Below are positions 12,301 to 25,700 of a stretch of DNA of 64,000 bases, in pieces. The notes below the pieces were generated by a model that saw nothing but the letters and a program-made list of their open reading frames with translations, was not told the origin of the DNA and did no database searches. The position numbers and the translations under genes were made by a program. Location of the stretch: positions 1 through 64,000 of the forward strand of contig JAWPHD010010985.1 in the NCBI GenBank assembly GCA_037043455.1, in the 5' to 3' direction. The first letter of the stretch is position 1; each line of letters starts with the position of its first letter. Origin of the DNA: Cyrtodaria siliqua (taxonomy: Eukaryota > Mollusca > Bivalvia > Adapedonta > Hiatellidae).

Positions 12301-15300
12301 GCACATCACTTTTGTTCGATTTATTTTATGAGAAGTAATTTTCAAGCTTGATGTACGTGCAACTAAGCATCATTTTCTATATGACAATTTTCACTGCTCC
12401 ATTTGAAGTTGTAGCAAATCATTAATATTGGTTTCAATGGGGAAGGTAAATGGTGGTTTTATACCCCCATTGATACAGCTTGCATACATAACCTCGCATC
12501 TTTTTTGATAAAAGAGAAGACCAAAATCTCGATTATTTTTCTCGAAATATACATTGAGGTGATATTTTTTCACACTTTTATTTATGCTTAAAACAAGAGC
12601 GTACAGCTCTTCAGTATATTTTCCTGTATTTTTCAGAGCAATGCTTAGAGTGGTTTTTACTGCAGTATGTACACCTCACCGGCCAGGCCATGCTGAAATA
12701 CCAAATATTAAAATGACCCAGATTCTCCACTTTATGTCCGAGGATGAAGTTATCAGCTACTTTAAGAACCCCATCCAACGCCGAAATGGACACAACGATA
12801 CGCATAAAGTAGTGTAGAATTAATTATTTCCTTATAAACATGTTTTGATATAGTATATAAATACTACCAATTGTTTGTCAAACTACCCTGTTCAACAGTT
12901 AATATGTAATAAATATGCACACTGAGCTAACCAGGTTGTGAGGGGAAAAGGTAGATAAAGCAGTTGGTGCGGAATGTGTACATTGGGGGTTTAATATGTA
13001 GCAATCTGAAACCAGAGAGTTTCGTCGATATGTTCTTGGGCAAGATAAATAGCATCGACCGTTATAGATGGGGACGTACGGATCCGTGTATCGGAGTTTA
13101 TCCTAGGTGTACCTAAACAAACTTTACTGAGCAAAAGAAGAATTTTTTCTCCATGTTTAAGCTAAATAACAAAAGATATCCACCGTTTTCAGTATAAAAC
13201 CTCTACAGAAAATTAAGTTTGTTTATCTGTGGACAAAATGCAGTTGTCAAAATTATGCTGCAATCTAAATTGTTGGTGTGGCACGCTAGTAAAGTCGCGA
13301 GGGGTCTAAATTGAAAATCACAAAAATTAAAGATCTCGGTTAGTAAGATTTAACTAAAAAATTGAAAGCTGGATTTTCTGTATAGGTTTTATACTGAAAA
13401 CGGTGGATATCTTTAGTTATTTAACTTAAACATGGAGGAAAGTGTTGTTTTTTTGCTCATTATATAATAATCTATTCGTTATTAAGAGTAGGCCAGGTTC
13501 CTGAAATCCTATGTATTCCCCCCCTTCTCTTTGGTGCGGCTCTTAACAACCTATAACGTGTTAATGGGCCATTAAACAACATGGTATGGCTTTTCATTGG
13601 TATTAATCGGATTAATCTACAGTGACCATTTCTTTGTAGGGAAGGTTTCAACTGATGTATCGGCTTCGCGAATACTCGAATCCAGACAATGTTGTGTTTT
13701 TAAATGGAAATCCTCAAGATATGGCAACTTGTAGTGGCGGAATTTGTATTCCTTCGTTCTATGTTAAATATGGAGCAAATGGGTAAGTTCTTTTTGACAT
13801 GTCTGCTCTTAGCTACCTGAAAAGTTTTTTAGTTAAATCTGGCATTTTGGATTGACTATGATTCCGTGACATATTTATCGAATTTGCGGAGATTCTGCAT
13901 TGTATACATTACTAAACGGAACTCCTAACGGCATCATATTATTTTTTTTAAATGTATTTTTTTGTTTTTCATTTGCTTGTAATGGAATATCGTATGTGTA
14001 CCTTTGAACCGTATTTCAACATAAGTGCACATCACTTTTGTTCGATTTATTTTAGGACAAGCCGTTTTCAAGCTTGATGTACGTGCAACTGAGTTTTCAT
14101 TTTTATTAAACTTACCGATGTTTTTGTAAATCGATTGAAATTCGAAATTTCATACTACGGGGCTTTAACAATTACTATATATCTGGTAACCCGACACACA
14201 GTCAGGACGTAGTTCTTACACGACCCTTATATTTAACCCTTTCGCCGCCAAATTTCAAATGTCGTCTGCTAACATTTGAATTCAAAGCTTCCAGTAATAG
14301 TGCAATGAAAAACATTCTTACTGAGTGGCGAACAATGTCTACCCTGATCATCCTGTACATAGCGTGCATGCTGATCTGGGTCTATACTGGTCCTAAAATC
14401 AATGTTTTGACTGTGGCTGCGAAAAGGTTAATGCAAAGTTTGTTTTTGTTTTCGGTAAAACATAAAACATAAAACGGATATATACTCAAAATCAAGCTGT
14501 TTATATGTTCACTGCCGGGACATATGTTTATTCATATACCACTAAAGCCGAGATACACAGAGTTAATTTAAGGGCAAGGGCATAATGTATTGGCAAGTCA
14601 GGAAAAAGCAGTTTTTTTTTATAAAACTTTACCTCTCATGAACAGACTCAATAAACCCGAGTCTGCTACTTTTCTCTCTTGTTTGTTGCTTCCAAGGGAT
14701 CACCTTTCCAGTATATGTTTTAGAACTTCAATCAGGACGAAAGATAATCACCAGAATAATAATAAATAACAAACATATACATTGATCTAAACTAGACGTA
14801 CTATGAGAAGTGTACAGTAAAAGTATTACCGAAAAACGCAACAAACAACTGTTTATCCATATACAAAAGAAAGTATGTTAAATGTATCAGCATTGCGAAA
14901 AAAATGTGTTAAATGACCAGCAATGCGAAGGAAATGTGTTAAATGATCAGCATTGCGAAGGAAATGTGTGCAATACAGAATGTTGTTATGCGATCAATCA
15001 TAGTCATGTTTCAGATGGCGTAAGAACTTTTATCACATATGGTGTGGGAGTGTAATAACACCATTCAGTATTATCGATATTCCACTAGTGGTATAACATA
15101 ACTTTAATGACGTCATGGACGTCACGTTAATGTACGTTTTAACATTCGTTCTCATTTATTTAAAACTCGTTAGCACAATTGATATAATGTTCGGCAAGAG
15201 CCTCGCATTATATCATTTTACAAACTCGTTTAATAAATTCAATAATGAATGAGTACTCATGTAAGATCCTCTATTTATACTATATGTTTGAACGACATAA

Positions 15301-16699
15301 AACACAATTTGATATAAAAATCAATTAATTACTAAAACAGGAAAATAAACTACATTTCAAATTCAAGGTATTTTAACACTTATTATGAAAATAGATAATA
15401 AACTTCGCGTCATTAACGAACTGAAAACGAATTAGAGTATTAAAAGTTGATTATAAATGTGCGACGAATATGAAACAAGTTTTATGTACGCTGTATGATA
15501 ATAACCAGAAATATAAAACAGGAAATAAACAAACTATTTTAGAGTTTGTTTCAAAACAATCACCGGGATAAAACTGGCCCCAAACGGTCACATGGTTTAT
15601 ATACATATATTATAATGAAACACGTTAAATTCCTTTAAGGCTTACTGATAACCAATAGCATTTATATTTCACAACGCATCCAATGGCCGAGTGGTTAACG
15701 ACGTTGCGTTGTAAACCTCGCCACTCACCGCTGCGGGTTCGAATCCCACTGGGACCTCGAGTTCGACTTGTAAGGGAGGAAGTGTTGATTCTTACGGATG
15801 ACGGGAGGTGTACAGTACTGGTAGTGGGTGGTCTGTCTCCACCACAAAAAAAAGATCGACCGTCATATATAACCTGACATATAAAACATCAAACTAACAC
15901 AGTTTTAAAAAAAGTCCCTAGTTCTAATTAGTTCGTCTGTTAAGAATCACATAATATGAGAGCAACATTATACTTATGACATATTAATTTGTTTCATGTT
16001 TGTTTTTAGAACGAGCGCACTTCTAGCAAAAAAGACACATGCCAGCAATAGCATGAGGATATGTTTTGATATGTTGATGGATACATCTGACATGGCGCAA
16101 GATCCTATTAATACCACTGCTATCATTGACAGAAACTACGAATGGGTAATTACAAATACGTGCAATATGCAATTGGAATGTAACTAGAATAACGATATAT
16201 GTACATTTAATTGGGTTAGGTAAAAGCCGTACCGTAACGTAACGTACATCCGTACTATATAACGGAAACAGACGCTGCAGTTGGGATTTGCGGTAAAAAG
16301 GCCGTACCGAACCGTACGTCCGTACCATAACGGAGCTTGTCGATGGTCCGTTAATGAGTAAAATGTAGCTGCTGCATTTTGACAAAATAGGGTTCAAAAA
16401 GAAGAGGTTGAAAAACAGGGGTACTGTACTGGAACGGTAAGTGGTAGAAAGGGCCACAAGGTGTATACATCTGGTTCTAAGGTGCATTAAACCTCATTCA
16501 TACCCTTTTGTCATCCCAATTAAACATGACAGTATAAATAAGAAAATCCCAGTCAGGCCATATCCTCTATGTGATATACTAGGCAATGTGTAAGTAAAAC
16601 ACTCAGATGATCATGTATATATGAATATAACAACAGCATAGAAGCCACGAAGTACACATATGTACACACGCAATCGGGTATGCTTATCAGTCGATTCCT

Positions 16700-16731
<32 letters not shown>

Positions 16732-19700
16732 TTCTTCTTGCTTTCTTCATAAACTATTATTTTTATTCCATTTCAGAACAAAGAAGTTCCTTTGACATTT
16801 CTTTCTTTCTTTCTTCTTTCTTTTCTTCATAATCCATTATTTTTATTCTATTTCAGGACAAAGAAGTTCCTTTGATAATAGATATCTACGACAATGAATC
16901 ATCACACATTATAGCTGCCTTCAATATTACTTTTCCAAAAACCCTCGTTCTCGACATCAGTTATCAACGTGCCGTTGTTGCTAAAGTAACGGAAAAAAAC
17001 AATATTTCAAACGTTAGGTATGATTATTTATCTGATGTTGTTTCAACTAATGATCGTTATCAGAACCAGTGCATGTGATGGTTACCCTGACCTAATGTTT
17101 GATCTTGAGACCTCAATCTGTTTGCAAACTGTCTGTTCGTTTAAGGAAATACATCAAGATTGTTTTTGTTTTTGTTCATTATGATAGAATAAACTAATCG
17201 GGTAATAAATTACCAAAAGAAATTACACTGAACATATACAATAGAAGACGCGAAGAACTATGGTTACGCGCCAGTGATAGCTATTTTAATCTTGGCTGTA
17301 AAAAGTCGCAATTGTATTGTAAAGATGTAACACGCCCATTTATTTTTGCATTGAGTTGTGTATGAATTAAAACTTAAATGCCATGTTGTCATTCATAACT
17401 AGGCCCAAATTAAAAAGTACATTCTCATCACATATGACACATATAATTATGCTGCCAAAAAATGCACAGAAAAGTGGGGGTCATGTATCTTCTAAGAAAG
17501 AACTTTTCTCATGAATGAATGCTCCCTTTAAAAACATAAACACCGAGATGCCAAAATATCGTATTCATAAACTCATTTCCATTTAAGCATAATAAGTTAA
17601 AAACTCACAATTTTAACATGACAATGCTTGAAAAATGTAACAAATATATCAGCAAGGTGATATAAACCAAAAATGCCACTTTAGATTAGTGAAAATGCCT
17701 TTTTTTACAAAAAGAAATGAGAATTATTAAAGACCGCCATTAGGCAGACATGTCCTGTGATGCAATGGGTGTGCTACACCTAAAGCGAGAATCGTGCGTA
17801 GATATCGCCGAGGTGCTCCTCGTGACAGTGGGATTTCTCTATGGCATGATACGACTTGTTGCGCTACATGTTATAGGAAACTATTAATCTTTGTACTAGG
17901 CAACGTTTTAAATTGGTAATTTCATAGCTTTTTATTTATTTTTAAACGTATTTAGCCCCACACCCTAACCCCCTTAAACATATATATATCGAGTACAGTT
18001 AGTGTTTTACACTATAATAGGAACAGGGGCATGGTGTGAGGCAGGGGTGCAGAATCACCCCCACCCCACTCAACAAGAAAGAAAACCAATTGCTTGTATC
18101 GAGACATTTTCCTGTCATGGAATGGATAAACGAAAAGTATCTATTGTTTTTGTAATGTTAGGCATTTGTTCATTAGCATGTTTGACAAGAAGAAATAATA
18201 AAAATAAAACTTATCAAACTTATCAAACATCGAAATTTGACCAATTCGCCGACTGATGATGGCTCTTTATGTTAATCGTAATATATCTGTAAAAGCAAAT
18301 GCATGTTATTTGTAATATTCCAGTATAGAACTTGATGCTATGGTCTGGTGTTCTAACGGGTACTACGGCGTGAACTGCGCGAACAAGTGCGATGCCTCTA
18401 AACCAGACTGCAACATTAACAAATGTGGTAGGTAAACTACATCCACTGGATTGCTGCTATCTAAGCAATGTTGTCAACTGTGCTATGTATACTACAAGAC
18501 AAAGTGGTTTAACTTGCATTTATTACATGTTTTTTATGAATAAACATTCGTAACACACGATGTCATTTTAAATAACACTCGTAATAACCTATAATGGGTG
18601 AATGAGCTGTAACAAAGTTCAATTGAATTGAATAAAATAAACTATCGAACAAGTAGCTCTTCCTGAAAATAGTATATTGCAAACTTAACCATCTGTTATG
18701 AATAAAGGGGAAAACATTTTCTTTTTTTGAGATAAAATTTATATTTAAACAACTGTAACCTATATTAACAAAGTTCTACACATTTAAAAGGAATGCATAT
18801 AACGTATAGCAAATGACATATGCATTATACAATTAATGACACATTAAAATAAAACCTTACGGACACCAACGTTTCGGGTTGTTTAAAAAACATTACTGAA
18901 TACTAGATCTTTGAAGATAAAAGATTATATCATACACAATATAATATTTTCAGGATTAATACATGACGCCCATACATTCGGATGTGATCTTGATTTTGGC
19001 ACCTGCCAGGATGGAATATGCATTTGCCAAGAAGGTTATTCTGGGATACGATGTCAAATGCTCAGAAATGATGACGACAACACATGGTTAAAAAAGGCCA
19101 CCGATGACTGTTTAAATAATCCATGTCAACATGGAACATGTCAGAGTAAAAACGATAGTTACATGTGCATCTGCAGGGCCGGATACAACGGAACTTACTG
19201 TGATGTCGATATTGACGATTGCGTTAATAACATGTGTCGGAATGGAACGTGTCTGGATAAAATTAATAGGTACACATGCACATGTAACCTCGGATTTACA
19301 GGGGAATTATGTGATGTTGATATTGATGAATGCAAACATATCCCATGTAAAAATGGAAACTGTTCTGATGGCATCAATAATTACACGTGCGATTGTTTCT
19401 CCGGATACACTGGTGCCACTTGCGATATTGATATAAATGAATGTCAACTTAGCCCATGTATAAACGGAAACTGTTCTGATGGTATCAATAATTACACGTG
19501 CGATTGTTTCTCCGGATACACTGGTGTCACTTGCGATATCGATATTAATGAATGTCAACATAGCCCATGTATACATGGAAACTGTTCTGATGGTATCAAT
19601 AATTACACGTGCGATTGTTTCCCCGGATATACTGGTGCCGCTTGGGATATCGATATTAATGAATGCAAACATAGTCCATGTAAAAACGGAAACTGTTCTG

Positions 19701-22700
19701 ATGGTATCAATAATTACACGTGCGATTATTTCCCCGGATATACTGGTGCCGCTTGCGATATCAATATTAATGAATGCAAACATAGCCCATGTAAAAACGG
19801 AAACTGTTCTGATGGCATCAATAATTACACGTGCGATTGTTTCCCCGGATATACTGGTGCCGCTTGCGATATCAATATTAATGAATGCAAACATAGCCCA
19901 TGTAAAAACGGAAACTGTTCTGATGGTATCAATAATTACACGTGCGATTGTTTCCCCGGATATACTGGTGCCGCTTGCGATATCAATATTAATGAATGCA
20001 AACATAGCCCATGTAAAAACGGAAACTGTTCTGATGGTATCAATAATTACACGTGCGATTGTTTCCCCGGATATACTGGTGCCACTTGCGATATCGATAT
20101 TAATGAATGTCAACATAGCCCATGTATACACGGAAACTGTTCTGATGGCATCAATAATTACACGTGCGATTGTTTCCCCGGATATACTGGTGCCACTTGC
20201 GATATCGATATTAATGAATGTCAACATAGCCCATGTATGCACGGAAACTGTTCTGATGGTATCAATAATTACACGTGCGATTGTTTCCCCGGATATACTG
20301 GTGCCACTTGCGATATCGATATTAATGAATGTCAACATAGCCCATGTATGCACGGAAACTGTTCTGATGGCATCAATAATTACACGTGCGATTGTTTCCC
20401 CGGATATACTGGTGCCACTTGCGATATCGATATTAATGAATGTCAACATAGCCCATGTATACACGGAAACTGTTCTGATGGTATCAATAATTACACGTGC
20501 GATTGTTTCCCCGGATACACTGGTGCCGCTTGCGATATCGATATTAATGAATGTCAACTTAGCCCATGTATAAACGGAAACTGTTCTGATGGTATCAATA
20601 ATTACACGTGCGATTGTTTCCCCGGATACACTGGTGCCGCTTGCGATATCGATATTAATGAATGTCAACTTAACCCATGTATAAACGGAAACTGTTCTGA
20701 TGGTAACAATAATTACACGTGCGATTGTTTCCTCGGATACACTGGTGCCACTTGCGATATCGATATTAATGAATGTCAACATAGCCCATGTATACACGGA
20801 AACTGTTCTGATGGTATCAATAATTACACGTGCGATTGTTTCCCCGGATATACTGGTGCCGCTTGCGATATCGATATTAATGAATGTCAACTTAGCCCAT
20901 GTATAAAAGGAAACTGTTCTGATGGTATCAATAATTACACGTGCGATTGTTTCCCCGGATACACTGGTGCCGCTTGCGATATCGATATTAATGAATGTCA
21001 ACTTAACCCATGTATAAACGGAAACTGTTCTGATGGTAACAATAATTACACGTGCGATTGTTTCCCCGGATACACTGGTGCCACTTGCGATATCGATATT
21101 AATGAATGTCAACATAGCCCATGTATACACGGAAACTGTTCTGATGGTATCAATAATTACACGTGCGATTGTTTCCCCGGATATACTGGTGCCGCTTGCG
21201 ATATCGATATTAATGAATGTCAACTTAGCCCATGTATAAACGGAAACTGTTCTGATAATATCAATAATTACACGTGCGATTGTTTCCCCGGATATACTGG
21301 TGCCACTTGCGATATCGATATTAATGAATGTCAGCATAGCCCATGTATACACGGAAACTGTTCTGACGGTATCAATAATTACACGTGCGATTGTTTCCCC
21401 GGATATACTGGTGCCGCTTGCGATATCGATATTAATGAATGTCAACTTAGCCCATGTATACACGGAAACTGTTCTGATGGTATCAATAATTACACGTGCG
21501 ATTGTTTCCCCGGATACACTGGTGCCACTTGCGATATCGATATTAATGAATGTCAGCATAGCCCATGTATACACGGAAACTGTTCTGATGGTATCAATAA
21601 TTACACGTGCGATTGTTTCCCCGGATACACTGGTGCCACTTGCGATATCGATATTAATGAATGTCAGCATAGCCCATGTATACACGGAAACTGTTCTGAC
21701 GGTATCAATAATTACACGTGCGATTGTTTCCCCGGATATACTGGTGCCGCTTGCGATATCGATATTAATGAATGTCAACTTAGCCCATGTATAAACGGAA
21801 ACTGTTCTGATGGTATCAATAATTACACGTGCGATTGTTTCCCCGGATACACTGGTGCCACTTGCGATATCGATATTAATGAATGTCAACATAGCCCATG
21901 TATACACGGAAACTGTTCTGATGGTATCAATAATTACACGTGCGATTGTTTCCCCGGATATACTGGTGCCGCTTGCGATATCGATATTAATGAATGTCAA
22001 CTTAGCCCATGTATAAACGGAAACTGTTCTGAGGGTATCAATAATTACACGTGCGATTGTTTCCCCGGATACACTGGTGCCACTTGCGATATCGATATTA
22101 ATGAATGTCAACATAGCCCATGTATACACGGAAACTGTTCTGATGGTATCAATAATTACACGTGCGATTGTTTCCCCGGATACACTGGTGCCGCTTGCGA
22201 TATCGATATTAATGAATGTCAACTTAGCCCATGTATAAACGGAAACTGTTCTGAGGGTATCAATAATTACACGTGCGATTGTTTCCCCGGATATACTGGT
22301 GTCTCTTGCGATATCAATATTGATGAATGTCAGCATAGCCCATGTATAAACGGAAACTGTTCTGAGGGTATCAATAATTACACGTGCGATTGTTTCCCGG
22401 GATATACTGGTGCCACTTGCGATATCAATATTGATGAATGCAAACATAGCCCATGTATACACGGAAACTGTTCTGATGGTATCAATAATTACACGTGCGA
22501 TTGTTTCCCCGGATACACTGGTGCCACTTGCGATATCGATATTAATGAATGTCAACTTAGCCCATGTATAAACGGAAACTGTTCTGATGGTATCAATAAT
22601 TACACGTGCGATTGTTTCCCCGGATACACTGGTGCCACTTGCGATATCGATATTAATGAATGTCAACATAGCCCATGTATACACGGAAACTGTTCTGATG

Positions 22701-25700
22701 GTATCAATAATTACACGTGCGATTGTTTCCCCGGATATACTGGTGCCGCTTGCGATATCGATATTAATGAATGTCAACATAGCCCATGTATACACGGAAA
22801 CTGTTCTGAGGGTATCAATAATTACACGTGCGATTGTTTCCCCGGATATACTGGTGCCGCTTGCGATATCGATATTAATGAATGTCAGCATAGCCCATGT
22901 ATACACGGAAACTGTTCTGATGGTATCAATAATTACACGTGCGATTGTTTCCCCGGATATACTGGTGCCACTTGCGATATCGATATTAATGAATGTCAAC
23001 ATAGCCCATGTATACACGGAAACTGTTCTGAGGGTATCAATAATTACACGTGCGATTGTTTCCCCGGATATACTGGTGCCGCTTGCGATATCGATATTAA
23101 TGAATGTCAACATAGCCCATGTATGCACGGAGACTGTTCTGATAATATCAATAATTACACGTGCGATTGTTTCCCCGGATATACTGGTGCCGCTTGCGAT
23201 ATCGATATTAATGAATGTCAACATAGACCATGTATACACGGAAACTGTTCTGATAATATCAATAATTACACGTGCGATTGTTTCCCCGGATATACTGGTG
23301 CCGCTTGCGATATCGATATTAATGAATGTCAACATAGCCCATGTATGCACGGAAACTGTTCTGATGGCATCAATAATTACACGTGCGATTGTTTCCCCGG
23401 ATATACTGGTGCCGCTTGCGATATCGATATTAATGAATGTCAACATAGCCCATGTATAAACGGAAACTGTTCTGATGGTATCGATGAATACACGTGTGCT
23501 TGTTTCCACGGATATACTGGTGAAAATTGCGGGACAGATATTGATGAATGCATGCATAGCTCGTGTAAGCATGGCCATTGCTCTGATATGATTAATTCAT
23601 ACATCTGTGATTGTTTCTTCGGATATACTGGTGATACTTGCGATACTAATATTGACGAATGCCAGCATAACCCGTGCAAATATGGAAATTGCTCTGATGG
23701 AATTAATTTGTACACGTGTGATTGCTTCCCCGGATATACTGGTGACACTTGCGATACTGATATTGATGAATGCATACACAGCCCGTGTAGATATGGACAT
23801 TGTTCTGATGGGATCAATGAATACACGTGCGATTGTTTCGCCGGATATACTGGTGATACTTGCAATACGGATATCGATGAATGCAGACATAATCCGTGTA
23901 AATATGGAAGTTGTTCTGATGGTATCAATAGATACACATGCGATTGTTTCCCCGGATACACTGGCAACACATGCGATACTGATATGGACGAATGCATACA
24001 CATCCCGTGTAAAGAAGGAAATTGTTCGGATGGAATTAACTCATACTCTTGCGATTGTTTCCCCGGATATACTGGCGACACTTGCGATACCGATATTGAC
24101 GAATGTCTGTTAAATGACATATGTGGTCGGAATGCAGGATGTCAAAATACATTAGGCAGCTTTCTGTGTGAAATAGAGACAGGTAATGCATGTCTTAAAT
24201 ATTGTCTTGTCGTATCCTTAACTGTTCATTCGCTTGCTGATATTTCTTCGGTCAAGCGTGTACGTTCTTAACTTTTTCATATTCATATATACCTGATTAT
24301 CTCTTGTGTTATACTCATTTCTCTTATTACTGATGCCTTGTTTTGTAAGAGGATACGACTTGACGGGGATTTCTTTATTTACACTGTCCCATTTGATTGA
24401 GATTTACATTGTCCCATTTGATTGAGATGACATAGGTTCGCACATTACTTTTGAATATGTGGAGGTATTGTGTAATTGTTGTCGTAACTGTTTTGTTTTG
24501 TTTTGGATGTCTACGATTAATTTAAACTATACTGTTGTATATTTCGTTCATCAACAACACTCCGTTCGAAATAATCTATGCATTATGTAGATATAATTTG
24601 AAATAAAACTCGATTTTATGTAAATCATATTTACAAATTATTCAAAGTATGTGTGACAATTAACTTCAGTTACTTGTCCATTATGTTCGCTAAACATTAC
24701 TTTAAATAGCTCGATTGACTGTTTATGCAAGTGATATCGTTCTTGATTGGTAGAGTTATTACTTTCGAGTCCAATAGTTGTGGACTATCACGGCCTGACT
24801 TCTATGGTGACATGATTTACAAACTTCGTAAGACCCTTGGTCATTATCTTTATTAAAACGTGTTAAAAGGTTTATCAAAAGAGGTTATGACCCTATCATT
24901 TTGCTCGTTGGACTCCATGATTGCACCTTCTGAAATATTGAAAGGGAAGGATGGTGCTTAGTCTTTCGTCCCTCAGGTTTTGTGATCATACCCTAGATTA
25001 TGTTTCTCTTTGGCTGCAACTGCTGTAGTGTCCAGAGTACAATTCTGGATACATCCTGAGGTGTTTCTAATTATGTATTTTCTCATACATCGTTTACTAA
25101 TGTCTCTGGATGTTGACTTTATTGTTATAGGTTTCTTTTTGATGGGATTACTTTTATTTACACAGTATTGTCCATTTAGGCGCTGAAGAAATTATAATCT
25201 CGATGTTGTGTACACGTAACATTGATTTAAGCTAACCAGTAACCTGTCTTCACCATCTTTGTGCTGTGTCTTGTCCTTTTTATTGTATATTTAATTTCTT
25301 CGTTGTGGTACAGTGTGGACCTACAGTGCCATGAGTTTGAGTGCTCGGGCTTCTTAACGACAATTTTTCTCGATTTTAAAAGAATGCTACTAAAAGAGGT
25401 GCTAGGGTGTGTGGGAGGTGTTGCACTATATAATACCTCTCATGAACAGATTCAATACGACGAGTCTGCTACTTTTTCTCTCTTGTTTGAGTTGTTTGCA
25501 TTCTGGTGACCTCAATTTCAATAATTATTTATATCACCATATCTACTGACACTGTTTACAGCTTATTTTTCAACATTCTTTTACTTTGGTATTCAGATTG
25601 ATATTTAACTTTATAAACAAAAATATTGCAAATGGCTACTGATAGACTTAACTCGTCACTCATAATAACATCAATCCTGTTTTATGTTGAATTTGTTAAA

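Noticed and set aside
12296..14096. The 75-bp repeat in introns 6 and 8 as a relic of the exon duplication
   Set aside because: The two introns are not equivalent positions in the two modules, so it is better explained as a dispersed repeat.
18911..18953. Translation start of the EGF exon at the ATG at 18911
   Set aside because: These bases are intronic: an acceptor ends at 18953 and the upstream exon 11 joins in phase.
19131..23459. Other + strand frames of 60-364 codons inside the EGF array
   Set aside because: Same periodicity artefact, with repetitive peptides such as SIITRAIVSPD and no start context.
19307..23578. A 1423-codon open frame on the strand opposite the EGF exon
   Set aside because: It is a by-product of the 111-bp period: the unit is a multiple of three and one unit happens to have no stop in this frame, so all units stay open. 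It has no domain and the + strand frame is plainly the EGF one.
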